In this document: one piece after another, positions 1-8,684 of the stretch
How the letters are laid out: every line of letters starts with the position of its first letter
Position numbering within the stretch: position 1 is the first letter of the stretch
Assembly (NCBI RefSeq): GCF_050916355.1
Contig: NZ_CP136946.1
Span: 2,852,001 to 2,916,000 of the forward strand
From: Jeongeupia wiesaeckerbachi
GTDB lineage: Bacteria; Pseudomonadota; Gammaproteobacteria; Burkholderiales; Chitinibacteraceae
DNA: 64,000 nucleotides
Direction of reading: 5' to 3'
Made by a program: the position numbers and the translations under genes
Notes under the pieces: model-generated
What the model was told of the DNA's origin: nothing
The model's database searches: none
Seen by the model: only the letters and a program-made list of their open reading frames with translations

Positions 1-98
1 CATACGCCGGCGAGCATCAGAGTTGGTCCCCAAATGCTTTCTGAGTTGGTTTTGGGTGTCATTGATTGAATTGATGTTTGAGGTTTATTTTTGAGAGC
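1..98. other. Window edge, intergenic; possible start of a leftward gene
   Basis: No complete gene. On the minus strand an ATG at 17-15 follows a GGGGA about nine bases upstream and opens a frame (Met-Leu-Ala-Gly-Val) that runs off the window. It could be the start of a leftward secreted or membrane protein, but five codons prove nothing. Confidence 0.2.
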
Positions 99-1979
99 TC
101 ACAACCAACTACCACGCAGCTCTCGCACTTTATCTTCCAGCATTTGCCGCGTTACCGCTTCCGGTGCCACCGGCTCCCCCACATTCACCCCAATCTTCGA
201 CCAGATCCCGCGTGGCCATTTCATCATTGCCGCGCCATCCTTGCGGCTGAAGAAGCTGCCCCACAGGCCTTGCAGCGCCATCGGGATCACCGGTACCGGG
301 GTGCGGCGGATGATTTCCTCGATGCCGGGCTTGAAGCGGTTCAGCTGGCCGTCGTGGGTGATCTTGCCTTCGGGGAAGATGCAGACGACTTCGCCGGCTT
401 CGAGGTAGGCCGCGACGCGGTCCATGGCCTTGTCTTTCATCGTCGCATCCTCGCGTACCGGGGCGATCGGGATGGCGCCGGCGGTGCGGAATACGAAGTT
501 CAGTAGCGGAATTTTGAAAATGCGGTGGTCCATCACGAAGCGCACCGGCCGGCGTACGCGGCCGGCGACGATCAGTGCGTCCATGAAGCTGACGTGGTTG
601 CAGATCAGCACGCAGGCGCCGGTTTCAGGGATGTTGTCGAGCCCCTGTGCGCGGATGCGATAGAGCAGGTGGGTGAGGATCCACACCTGAAAGCGCATCA
701 TGAATTCGGGAATCAGCGTGTAGATGTAGATCGCGACGGCGATGTTCATCAGCGCGACGGTCAGCAACAGCCCTTTGATCGACAGGCCTGCCTTGAGCAG
801 CGCAATGCTCATGCCGGCGGCGATGACCATGAAGAAGGCGTTGAGGATGTTGTTGGCGGCGATGGCGCGCGAGGTGAAGCCGGGCTCGGTGCGCGCCTGG
901 ATCAGCGCGTACAGCGGCACGATGAAGAAGCCGCCGAAGACACCGAGCAGCAGGATGTCCAGCATTACGCGCCAATGGCCGGAGGCGGAGATGAAGCTCA
1001 TCAGGCCGTACTGGCCCGCCGGGGTATTGGCGAGGGCGAAATAGAGGTCGACGCCGAACAGCGACAGGCCGATCGAGCCGAACGGTACGAGGCCCAGCTC
1101 GATCGAGCGGCCCGAGAGCCGTTCGCACAGCATCGAGCCGACGCCGACGCCGACCGAGAACAGCGTGATCAAGAGCGTGTAGACCTGTTCGTCACCGTGC
1201 AATACCGCCTTGGCGACCTCCGGCAACTGGGTCAGATAGACCGCGCCGAAGAACCAGAACCACGAAATCCCGAGCAGGCTGTTGAAGACCGTTCTGTTCT
1301 TCTTGACGTGCTTGATGATGTGCCAGCTTTCGGCAAACACGTTCCAGTTGATCGGCAGTTGGGCGGCCGGCGCAGGGGCGGATGGCATGCTGCGGCTGGC
1401 CAGCCAGCCCAGTACGGCGACGCCGACGCAGGCCCAGATGATGAGCAATTCGCCGTGCGGCTGATGGCTGATGATCAGCGTGCCGGCGATCTGGCCGAGC
1501 AGGATGGCGATGAAGGTGCCCATTTCGATCAGGCCATTGCCGCCGAGCAATTCCTGCGGCTTCAGGTATTGCGGCAGGATCGAATACTTGAGCGGGCCGA
1601 ACAGCGTCGAGTGCACGCCCATCATGAACAGGCAGCCCATCAGCACCGCGGCATTGCGGGTTGCAAAGCCATAGCCGGCAGCGAGCATGATGAGGATTTC
1701 AAGGACCTTGATCCAGCGCGCCAGGATGGCTTTGTCGTACTTCTCGGCCAGTTGGCCGGAAAAAGCCGAGAACAGGAAAAAGGGCAGAATGAAAATACCG
1801 GCGGCGGCATTGACCAGCGTCGCGGCGCCCATGCCTGCGGCCGAGAGGCCGTGAAAGGCAATCATCACCAGTAGCGCGTTCTTGAACAGATTGTCGTTGA
1901 ACGCACCGAAAAACTGGGTGACGAACAGCGGCAGAAAGCGACGGCTGCGGAACAGATCGAACTGGTTGGGGTGCGACAT
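99..1979 (-). CDS. MFS transporter fused to a 1-acyl-glycerophosphate-type acyltransferase (LplT-PlsC fusion)
   Basis: 626 residues. The N-terminal part (about 1-410) is a major-facilitator membrane domain beginning with QFFGAFNDNLFKNALL, typical of the lysophospholipid flippase LplT. The C-terminal part (about 430-620) is a PlsC/LPLAT acyltransferase with the catalytic NHVSFMD (HX4D) motif near residue 463 and FPEGKIT near 535. Family knowledge: LplT flips lysophospholipids inward and Aas re-acylates them, so one chain could do both. The acyl-ACP synthetase (AMP-binding) domain of full-length Aas is absent, so the acyl donor must be made elsewhere. The ATG at 1979 is preferred over an upstream TTG at 2003. 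Substrate is inferred, not shown. Confidence 0.85.
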   Translation of the reverse strand: MSHPNQFDLFRSRRFLPLFVTQFFGAFNDNLFKNALLVMIAFHGLSAAGMGAATLVNAAAGIFILPFFLFSAFSGQLAEKYDKAILARWIKVLEILIMLAAGYGFATRNAAVLMGCLFMMGVHSTLFGPLKYSILPQYLKPQELLGGNGLIEMGTFIAILLGQIAGTLIISHQPHGELLIIWACVGVAVLGWLASRSMPSAPAPAAQLPINWNVFAESWHIIKHVKKNRTVFNSLLGISWFWFFGAVYLTQLPEVAKAVLHGDEQVYTLLITLFSVGVGVGSMLCERLSGRSIELGLVPFGSIGLSLFGVDLYFALANTPAGQYGLMSFISASGHWRVMLDILLLGVFGGFFIVPLYALIQARTEPGFTSRAIAANNILNAFFMVIAAGMSIALLKAGLSIKGLLLTVALMNIAVAIYIYTLIPEFMMRFQVWILTHLLYRIRAQGLDNIPETGACVLICNHVSFMDALIVAGRVRRPVRFVMDHRIFKIPLLNFVFRTAGAIPIAPVREDATMKDKAMDRVAAYLEAGEVVCIFPEGKITHDGQLNRFKPGIEEIIRRTPVPVIPMALQGLWGSFFSRKDGAAMMKWPRGIWSKIGVNVGEPVAPEAVTRQMLEDKVRELRGSWL

Positions 1980-2095
1980 TGACGCGGGTCCGGTAGATGA
2001 CAATCCGGCGGCAAGTCTACCTTAGCGCCGCCGATAAAGTCCGGGCGGTTGCATTGTGCTTACTTGTGACTTGCCTACAGGTGCGAACTCGGCAT

Positions 2096-3196
2096 TCAGG
2101 CTGGCCAGATCGCCCCGAGCACGCGCGGCCCGGCGGCACCGGTCACGGCGGGAACGTTGCCGCTTTGCCCTGACAGGCAACGCTGGGCGAGCCAGGCAAA
2201 GGCGATGGCCTCGACCCAGTCCGGGTCGACCCCGAGTTCGGCCGTGCTGGCGATGGTGATGCCGGGCAATAGCGCGCCCAGCATGGACAGCAGCGTCGGG
2301 TTGTGTGCGCCGCCGCCGCAGATGAACACGTCGTCGGCACCCGCCGCCGTACGCTGGATCGCGTCGGCAATGGTGCGGGCGGTGTAGGCGGTCAGCGTGG
2401 CCATGACGTCGGCCGGATTGTCGTTGCGGCTGGCGAGCTGCGCGTTCAGCCAGTCGGCGTGGAACAGGTCGCGACCGGTGCTCTTGGGTGCCGGCTGCGC
2501 CAGATACGGTTCGGTCAGCAGCTGTGCCAGCAGGTCGTCGATCACCGTGCCGCTGGCGGCCCAGGCGCCGCCGGCGTCGTAGCGCTCGCCGAGGTGGCGG
2601 CCGATCCACAGGTCCATCAGCACGTTGCCGGGGCCGGTGTCGTAGCCCGAGACGCTGCCGTCGCAGGGGAGGTCCGTCAGGTTGGCGATGCCGCCGATAT
2701 TGACGATGACGCGGTGACGATGGGCGTCGGCGAAAATCGCATGGTGGAAGGCCGGCACCAGCGGCGCGCCCTGGCCGCCCGCGGCGACGTCGCGAGAGCG
2801 GAAATCGCCGACAACGGGAATGCCGCTGCGTTCGGCCAACTGGGCGTGGTTGCCGAGCTGGATGGTGTAGCCGCGTTCGGGACGGTGACGGATGGTCTGG
2901 CCGTGATTGCCGATAGCGAGGATGTCGCCGGCATCGATGCCGGCTTGCCGCAGCAGCGCGGTCACCGCGTCGGCATAGCAGTCGGCCAGGCCGTTGCCGG
3001 CACGCCACGCCAGATCGATTTCATCTGGCGATGAGGCCTGCAGCGTCAGTAGCTCATGCCGCAACGCGGCTGGTAGCGCGGTGCCTTGCGCGGCGAGCAG
3101 CGCCGGCTGGGCGCCCGAGAGATCGACGAGGACGGCGTCGATGCCGTCCAGACTGGTGCCTGTCATCAGGCCGATCAAGAGTTGCGGGCGCGCCAT
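2096..3196 (-). CDS. anmK: Anhydro-N-acetylmuramic acid kinase
   Basis: 366 residues, the usual AnmK length. It begins LLIGLMTGTSLDGIDAVLVD, the family's N-terminal phosphate-binding motif, and contains GNHGQTIRHRP, NIGGIANLT, GPGNVLMD and the late CGGGAHN motif of the ASKHA-type fold. The enzyme converts cytoplasmic 1,6-anhydro-MurNAc to MurNAc-6-phosphate during cell-wall recycling. It lies 9 bases downstream of the M23 endopeptidase gene on the same strand, so both are probably co-transcribed and linked by peptidoglycan turnover. GAGGA precedes the ATG. Confidence 0.96.
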   Translation of the reverse strand: MARPQLLIGLMTGTSLDGIDAVLVDLSGAQPALLAAQGTALPAALRHELLTLQASSPDEIDLAWRAGNGLADCYADAVTALLRQAGIDAGDILAIGNHGQTIRHRPERGYTIQLGNHAQLAERSGIPVVGDFRSRDVAAGGQGAPLVPAFHHAIFADAHRHRVIVNIGGIANLTDLPCDGSVSGYDTGPGNVLMDLWIGRHLGERYDAGGAWAASGTVIDDLLAQLLTEPYLAQPAPKSTGRDLFHADWLNAQLASRNDNPADVMATLTAYTARTIADAIQRTAAGADDVFICGGGAHNPTLLSMLGALLPGITIASTAELGVDPDWVEAIAFAWLAQRCLSGQSGNVPAVTGAAGPRVLGAIWPA

Positions 3197-3205
3197 GCTT
3201 CCTCG

Positions 3206-4477
3206 TTACCGGATGCTGGCCAGCCTCGAGCCGTCCAGCAGCGCCAGTTGTTCACCCAGCGGGGTGCTGTGTTGTTTGAATGCGGCAAGCCAGTTTTTGC
3301 CCAGCGCCGCGTCGGTCGGCAATTTTACTGCCAAAGGATCGACCGGTTGGTTGTTGATGCGGAATTCGAAGTGCAGGTGCGGGCCGGTCGAGCGCCCGGT
3401 GCTGCCGACGTAGCCGATCAGCTGTCCCTTGGTCACCGTGCTGCCGGCCTTGAGGCCGCTGGCGAACTTGCTCATATGGGCATAGACGGTCTGGTAACGG
3501 CCGTCGTGACGGATCTCCGCCATATTGCCGTACGCGCCTTCGCGGCCGTACTTGACCAGTTTGCCGCTGCCGGCGGCGTAGACCGGTGTGCCGCTGGGGG
3601 CCGCGAGATCGACGCCTTCGTGGCCGATCGCGCGCTTCAGCACCGGATGCATGCGCATGCCGAACTCGGACGACACGTGGGTGAAATCGGTGGGGTGGCG
3701 GGTAAAGCGCGCCGATGCGCTGGCGCCATCGTCGTTGTAGTAGCCGCCGGGCTGGCCGGCGGGCTGGAACCAGTAAGCGCGCTTGAGTGTTTTGCCGTCA
3801 TTGATCGACGCTGCCAATACCTTGCCGGTACGGACGATCTGACCGTCCTCGTCGAATGTCTCGTAGACGACGCTGTAGCGGCTGCCCTTGGCGAGCTGAC
3901 CTTCGCCGAACAGGGTGCCGAGCTGCTGGCGAACGTCCGTCGGCAGGTCGAGCGACCGGAACGCTTCGGCTGCATTGCCACTGAGCAGGCCGGCGCGGTA
4001 GGCGGTCGACTGCGTCAGCGCGACCGCGGTGCTTGCCACGCTGAACGTGTCGCCGTCGCGGCGCAGCGTCAGCCGCTGGTCGTCGTTGCCAAGATAACCC
4101 AGCTCGGTGAGCTTGCCATCGCGCGTCGTGACCGCATGCAGGCTGCGCCCCGGGCTCAGCTCGAAGAAGCCACGTGCAGCCGGCGTACGGCGCAGGTAGT
4201 CCATCGCGGCCGGATCGTCGACCGACAGCCGCGACAGCACCCTGGCCAGCGTGTCGCCGTTGCGGATGACTTCGTCCTGCCGAAGCGGCGTGGCGGCAAT
4301 CTGGCTGACCAGCGCGGGCGTATCCAGTTTCTGCGAAACGGGATGGACCTGCACGGTCTCCTGCGGGCCGTACTCGGCGACACCGTAGGCGGTCACGGTC
4401 AGCGAAACAGGGCCGGCAATGGCTGCGGCCAGCCACAGCAGCGGCAGATGAGGCGGGTGGTTTTGGGTGTTCGACAT
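3206..4477 (-). CDS. M23 family murein endopeptidase with OapA/LysM-like N-terminal region (MepM type)
   Basis: 423 residues. A hydrophobic segment at about residues 9-30 (LLWLAAAIAGPVSLTVTAYG) is a signal anchor, so the rest is periplasmic. The middle part (about 60-260) resembles the OapA/Csd3 regulatory region of MepM-type enzymes. The C-terminal LytM domain has the zinc motifs HEGVD (HxxxD) and HLHFE (HxH), plus YAHMS. All catalytic residues appear intact, so it should cleave peptide crosslinks to allow wall growth. It is the first gene of a pair with anmK. The long N-terminal region distinguishes it from activator proteins such as EnvC or NlpD, which lack metal ligands. Confidence 0.93.
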   Translation of the reverse strand: MSNTQNHPPHLPLLWLAAAIAGPVSLTVTAYGVAEYGPQETVQVHPVSQKLDTPALVSQIAATPLRQDEVIRNGDTLARVLSRLSVDDPAAMDYLRRTPAARGFFELSPGRSLHAVTTRDGKLTELGYLGNDDQRLTLRRDGDTFSVASTAVALTQSTAYRAGLLSGNAAEAFRSLDLPTDVRQQLGTLFGEGQLAKGSRYSVVYETFDEDGQIVRTGKVLAASINDGKTLKRAYWFQPAGQPGGYYNDDGASASARFTRHPTDFTHVSSEFGMRMHPVLKRAIGHEGVDLAAPSGTPVYAAGSGKLVKYGREGAYGNMAEIRHDGRYQTVYAHMSKFASGLKAGSTVTKGQLIGYVGSTGRSTGPHLHFEFRINNQPVDPLAVKLPTDAALGKNWLAAFKQHSTPLGEQLALLDGSRLASIR

Positions 4478-4804
4478 CGTTGTCAGGCGGCGTTCTTATT
4501 CATGAGTCAATGCGGAAGGTAACAGCGTCAATCGGGTTTTACCAGTCAAAAAATTGCAAAAAATCCTTATTTCACAAAGACATACGATGTTTTTTCCAAG
4601 GCCTTGCGCAGCAGGAAATCTCTGCCGGACTGGTTTTCGTAGTTCTCTTTCAACAAGGGAAATGTGTCGGCGTATTCACTGGCTTTGAGCCGGCTGGCCG
4701 CGCATTGCCCTGAAGGTGGACCGCGTCGAACGCCGTTGGTGCTAAACCGGTGATATTCACATTCGCGGATGTGGCGTAGTGAAACTGTAAGGTCTTGATG
4801 AAAA
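4478..4804. other. Intergenic region between divergent genes, 327 bp
   Basis: This stretch separates the leftward M23 gene from the rightward small gene at 4805. It is more AT-rich near 4540-4600 (runs of A and T), as expected for promoters. I see no gene, clear operator or hairpin in it. Confidence 0.5.
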
Positions 4805-5128
4805 ATGGACTTTTCGCCATCAGCTTCCAGTATGAGTCGTGTGCCGAGGCCGCGTCGGGCACTGGGTGTGATGCGCCGGATGTACCTCGGTTACCCGATT
4901 CTGGAGGCCGGGCCGCTGGCGATGACCACCTGGCTGGACGGCTACGGTGCAGAGGCCGCGTTGTGGCTCGGCTATTTCCGCCGCCATGGCTGGATTGCCG
5001 CGCAGGACTGGCCCAATGGCGTGCGGGCGTGGTTCCTGTCCGAACGTGGCTTGGCCATGTTGGCTGCGGGCGAGGACTGGTGGCGGTCGCTGTCGAGGAT
5101 GCAGCGACTGGTTTACTGGCTGGGCTGA
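4805..5128 (+). CDS. Hypothetical protein, 107 aa, possible winged-helix C-terminal half
   Basis: Not recognised as a named family. The first 25 or so residues are low in structure; a later ATG (4832 or 4868) may be the true start. The C-terminal half has a pattern seen in winged-helix DNA-binding domains: an alpha-helix (AALWLGYFRRHGWIA), a strand-turn with aromatic residues (VRAWFLSERGLAMLAAGEDW) and a closing helix. An AAGG lies about 12 bases upstream of the first ATG. It converges with the deacetylase gene, 3 bases separating the ends. Function unknown; the DNA-binding idea is inference from fold-like pattern only. Confidence 0.55.
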   Translation: MDFSPSASSMSRVPRPRRALGVMRRMYLGYPILEAGPLAMTTWLDGYGAEAALWLGYFRRHGWIAAQDWPNGVRAWFLSERGLAMLAAGEDWWRSLSRMQRLVYWLG

Positions 5129-5131
5129 CGC

Positions 5132-6022
5132 TCAGCGTGCGTGGGCGAGCGCCGCCGCGATGGTTGCCGCATGGATGGCCACGGTGTCGCTGATCGGTAC
5201 CGCATAGCCGCCGCCCATGGTGACGGCGACCGGCACGCCGTAGCGGTTGCAGCTGTCGAGCACCATGGCATCGCGCGCGGCCAGCCCGGCCTGGCTGAGC
5301 GAGAGCCGTCCCAGCCGATCGCCCGCATAGGCGTCGGCGCCGGCAAGATAGATCACCAGATCCGGCCAGCTGGCGCTGAACAGGCTGGGCAGCTCGTGCG
5401 CCAGCCGATCGAGGTAGGCTTCATCACTGCAGCCGTCGGGCAGCTCGACGTCGTGATCGCTGATTTCCTTCTGGAACGGGAAATTGCCGGCGCCGTGCAT
5501 CGAAAACGTGTAGAGCGCCGGATCATTGGCAAGCATGGCCGCCGTGCCGTTGCCTTGATGGACGTCGAGATCGATGACCAGTGCGCGCTGGATGAGGCGT
5601 TCGCGCTGCAGCAGCCGGAGCGCAACGGCGCTGTCGTTGAATACGCAGAAGCCGCTGCCGCGTTCGGCGTAGGCATGATGCGTGCCGCCGGCCAGGCTGG
5701 CGGCCGAGCCGTCCTCAAGCGCTGCGCGACAGGCCGCGATCGTCGCGCCGGTCGATCGACGCGAGCGTTCGACCAGTGCCGGCGACCAAGGCAGGCCGAT
5801 GGCGCGCTCCTCGGCGCGACTCAGCGTGCCGGAGTCGAGTTTGTACAGGTAATCGGCGGTGTGCGCGCAGGCCAGTTCATCGTTGCCGGCGCGTGGCGCC
5901 TCGACGAAGCTGATGCCGGGCAGCTCTGCGACGGCCTCGTACAGCAAGCGGTATTTTTCGGCCGGGAAGCGATGACCCGGCGGCAGCGGTAGCGGAAACC
6001 GGTCGGTCCGGAAGACACGCAT
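5132..6022 (-). CDS. Histone deacetylase superfamily protein (AcuC/acetylpolyamine amidohydrolase type)
   Basis: 296 residues. Zinc-dependent deacetylase fold with GGTHHAYAERGSGFCVFND (active-site His pair), DLDVHQGNGT (zinc Asp/His), FSMHG and AGADAYAGDRLG (second zinc Asp). All ligands are present. Bacterial members remove acetyl groups from lysines, polyamines or small amides; the substrate here cannot be told from sequence. It is the last gene of a compact minus-strand group lolC-lolD-channel-deacetylase, beginning 9 bases after the channel stop codon. Confidence 0.93.
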   Translation of the reverse strand: MRVFRTDRFPLPLPPGHRFPAEKYRLLYEAVAELPGISFVEAPRAGNDELACAHTADYLYKLDSGTLSRAEERAIGLPWSPALVERSRRSTGATIAACRAALEDGSAASLAGGTHHAYAERGSGFCVFNDSAVALRLLQRERLIQRALVIDLDVHQGNGTAAMLANDPALYTFSMHGAGNFPFQKEISDHDVELPDGCSDEAYLDRLAHELPSLFSASWPDLVIYLAGADAYAGDRLGRLSLSQAGLAARDAMVLDSCNRYGVPVAVTMGGGYAVPISDTVAIHAATIAAALAHAR

Positions 6023-6031
6023 GGTCTGGCG

Positions 6032-6601
6032 TCAATCGTCCTGCTTGGGCGGCGTGCTTTGGCCGGAGAAGTACCGGCCGAATCCGACGATGGCCACGCC
6101 GGTCGCAAACAGGATGTGCAGGTCGGTCAGGATGCGTGCCAGCCAGTCACGGGGATAAATATCGCCGTAGCCGACCGTGGCCGAGGTCACGACGCTGAAG
6201 TGCATGCAATCCAGGAAGGTCTTGAGTGCACCGAGCATGAAGGCCGATGCCGTGTCCGGGGCATACACGTGCAGGTTGTGGATGCCGGAAAACGCGTTGT
6301 TGTCGAAGTCGAACAGCACCAGCGTGTAGTAGATCAGGGCGAACTGGAAAATCAGCCAGCCATACAGCCGGACCAGTGCCGCCAGATTGCGTTGGTGGTA
6401 ATGGAGGATGCTCGACACCAGCGCGCCGATCTGGCCGATGAACAGCAACCAGGCGACCGAACGCAGCCAGGGGTAATTCGAAAGCTCGAAAGCCTGGCCG
6501 TGATGGGCGTAGACCAGCAGCGTCATCAGCACGGCGAGAGTGATCGAAATCAGTCCGGCAGACAGCCCCAGCCGGTCGGTGCGGCGCAGACGAAATCGCA
6601 T
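6032..6601 (-). CDS. Two-TM-pore type potassium channel family protein (Ion_trans_2)
   Basis: 189 residues with about four hydrophobic segments (near 14-34, 50-70, 80-100 and 145-170). The pore loop reads TSATVGYGDIYPRD; TVGYGD is the potassium selectivity filter, so it is very likely a K+-selective channel. There is no RCK/TrkA-N or cyclic-nucleotide domain, so gating is not evident. The ATG at 6601 is preferred over an upstream start because it lies one base after the lolD stop, suggesting translational coupling. Its place behind lolCD is unusual. Confidence 0.85.
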   Translation of the reverse strand: MRFRLRRTDRLGLSAGLISITLAVLMTLLVYAHHGQAFELSNYPWLRSVAWLLFIGQIGALVSSILHYHQRNLAALVRLYGWLIFQFALIYYTLVLFDFDNNAFSGIHNLHVYAPDTASAFMLGALKTFLDCMHFSVVTSATVGYGDIYPRDWLARILTDLHILFATGVAIVGFGRYFSGQSTPPKQDD

Positions 6602-6602
6602 G

Positions 6603-7283
6603 CTAGAGCCCGGCAAGCTTGCCGTCGGCAAGCAGGTAGCGGTGTTGGCAGCGCTGCGCGAGCAGTGGGTCGTGCGTGACGATGACGAAGCTCGTATTCA
6701 ATTCGCGGTTGAGTTCGAGCATCAGCGCGAACACCGATTCGGCGGTGCCGCGGTCAAGGTTGCCGGTCGGCTCGTCGGCGAGCACGCAGGCCGGCTGATT
6801 GACCAGCGCGCGGGCAATCGCGGCGCGCTGGCGCTCGCCGCCCGACAGCTCGCCCGGCTTGTGGTCCAGCCGGTGGCCGAGGCCGACACGTTTGAGCATC
6901 TCGCGCGCGGCAGCGAGCGCGGCGGCTTTCGGCGTGCGGCGGATCAGCAGCGGCATCGCGACGTTTTCCTCGGCGGAAAACTCGGGCAGCAGATGGTGGA
7001 ACTGGTAGACAAAGCCGAGCTGGCGGTTGCGCAGCTCGCCACGGCCGGCTTCGTTCAGCGCGAACGGATCGGCATCGCCGATGCGGACGCTGCCGGCGCT
7101 GGGCGTATCGAGCCCGCCAAGGCAATGCAGCAGGGTCGACTTGCCCGAGCCGGATGCCCCGACGACCGCCGCGGTATCGCCGGCGAGCAGGCTGAAATCG
7201 ATGCCTTCGAGCACCGGGGTGTCGAGCTTGCCGCCGCGGTAGTGCTTGACGAGGCCTTGCGCGCTCAGGATGGTCTTACTCAT
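6603..7283 (-). CDS. lolD: Lipoprotein-releasing ABC transporter ATPase LolD
   Basis: 226 residues, normal for LolD. Walker A GASGSGKST, signature LSGGERQRAAIARAL, Walker B VLADEPTGNLD and switch His in VTHD are all intact. The LolD-type Q-loop region YQFHHLLPEFSAEENV is present. It powers extraction of outer-membrane lipoproteins from the inner membrane to LolA. The ATG at 7283 overlaps the end of lolC by 8 bases, so the two are translationally coupled. Upstream in-frame codons were rejected as the start because they would extend further into lolC. Confidence 0.97.
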   Translation of the reverse strand: MSKTILSAQGLVKHYRGGKLDTPVLEGIDFSLLAGDTAAVVGASGSGKSTLLHCLGGLDTPSAGSVRIGDADPFALNEAGRGELRNRQLGFVYQFHHLLPEFSAEENVAMPLLIRRTPKAAALAAAREMLKRVGLGHRLDHKPGELSGGERQRAAIARALVNQPACVLADEPTGNLDRGTAESVFALMLELNRELNTSFVIVTHDPLLAQRCQHRYLLADGKLAGL

Positions 7284-8511
7284 AGCGCAGCGCCTCCGCC
7301 GGATTGATGCGGCTGGCACGCCAGCTCGGGTACAGCGTTGCCGCCAGCGACAGCACCAGCGAAATCACCGCGATGGTCGTGACGTCGCCCGGGATGATTT
7401 TCGACGGCAGTTCGGTGATCAGGTAAACATCGGGCGAGAGGATGCGCGTGCCGATGATGCGTTCGATCAGCGGAATGATGACATCCAGATTGCTGGCGAC
7501 AAGCACGCCGCTCAGTACGCCGCACAGCGTGCCGACAAAACCCGAAATCGCGCCCTGAATGACGAAGATCTTCATGATCGACCCCGGCGATGCGCCGAGC
7601 GTGCGCAGAATCGCGATGTCGGCCTGTTTGTCGGTGACGACCATGACCAGCGTCGAGACGAGGTTGAAGGCGGCGACGGCGACGATCAGCGTCAGGATGA
7701 TGAACATCATCCGTTTTTCGATCTCGACCGCGCGGAAGTAGGTCGGATTTTCCTGCGACCAATCGCTGACCAGCAGCGATGGCATTGCCCGGCCCAGTTC
7801 GCGGGCGACACTGCGGGCGTTGAACAGGTCGTCGAGCTTCAGGCGCAGCCCGCTGACGTCATCGCCGGTGCGGAACAGCTTCTGGGCGTCACCGATGTGA
7901 ATGAAGGCGAGGCCGGCATCGTAGGGGTAGTAGTCGGCACGGAATACGCCGACGACGAGAAACTGGCGGAAGCGCGGGATCAACCCGGCCGGCGTGATCT
8001 GGCCTTGTGGCGTGATCAGCGTGATCTTGTCGCCGGCGCGCACGCCGAGTTCGGCGGCGAGTTGCCAGCCGAGCACGATGTTGAACTGGCCATCCTGCAA
8101 ATCACTCAGCCGGCCCGCGAGCATCTTGCTGGCGGCATCGCTGACGGCCGGTTCCAGTGCCGGGTCGATGCCGCGAACGATGGTGCCCTTGACCAGGCTG
8201 CCGTTGGCGAGCAGGCCCTGGCCGAGCACGTAGGGGGCGCTGGATTTGACGTGCGGATTCTGCTTGGTGTCGGCGGCAACCTGTCGCCAATCGGGCAGGC
8301 GGCTGTCGGCGCCGGTGATCTGCACGTGCGCGGCCATACCGAGAATCCGGTCACGGACTTCTTCCTGGAAACCGTTCATCACCGAGAGCACGATGATCAG
8401 CGCCGCGACGCCGAGCGTGATGCCGAGAATGGAAACGAGCGAGATGAATGAAATGAAGCCGTTACGTCGTTTGGCCCGCGTATAGCGCAAGCCGATCAGG
8501 AGTTCGTACAT
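7276..8511 (-). CDS. lolC: Lipoprotein-releasing ABC transporter permease LolC/LolE family
   Basis: 411 residues. The N-terminus YELLIGLRYTRAKRRNGFIS and the following segment SLVSILGITLGVAALIIVLS are diagnostic of LolC/E. Three more membrane segments lie in the C-terminal third and flank an FtsX domain; a large periplasmic domain lies between segment 1 and 2. Only one permease gene is present here; in Neisseriales and many non-enteric proteobacteria a single LolF-type subunit replaces the LolC/LolE pair and forms a homodimer with LolD. First gene of the group lolC-lolD-channel-deacetylase. The ATG at 8511 is chosen over a TTG at 8523. Confidence 0.94.
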   Translation of the reverse strand: MYELLIGLRYTRAKRRNGFISFISLVSILGITLGVAALIIVLSVMNGFQEEVRDRILGMAAHVQITGADSRLPDWRQVAADTKQNPHVKSSAPYVLGQGLLANGSLVKGTIVRGIDPALEPAVSDAASKMLAGRLSDLQDGQFNIVLGWQLAAELGVRAGDKITLITPQGQITPAGLIPRFRQFLVVGVFRADYYPYDAGLAFIHIGDAQKLFRTGDDVSGLRLKLDDLFNARSVARELGRAMPSLLVSDWSQENPTYFRAVEIEKRMMFIILTLIVAVAAFNLVSTLVMVVTDKQADIAILRTLGASPGSIMKIFVIQGAISGFVGTLCGVLSGVLVASNLDVIIPLIERIIGTRILSPDVYLITELPSKIIPGDVTTIAVISLVLSLAATLYPSWRASRINPAEALRYE

Positions 8512-8684
8512 GGCCCAAGCCAAGGGAAAGAGGCGCGAATTTTAGCACAGTGTCGCTGTATCCCCCGGCGTGATTAGTCGGTTTACCCGTTGCGCCCTTG
8601 AACATCGGACGGGAAAAAACCGTCCTAAAATCAAAGGCATGTTCGAAATGTGGCGTTTGCTTACCGCGGCCAGGGAGTGCATGC

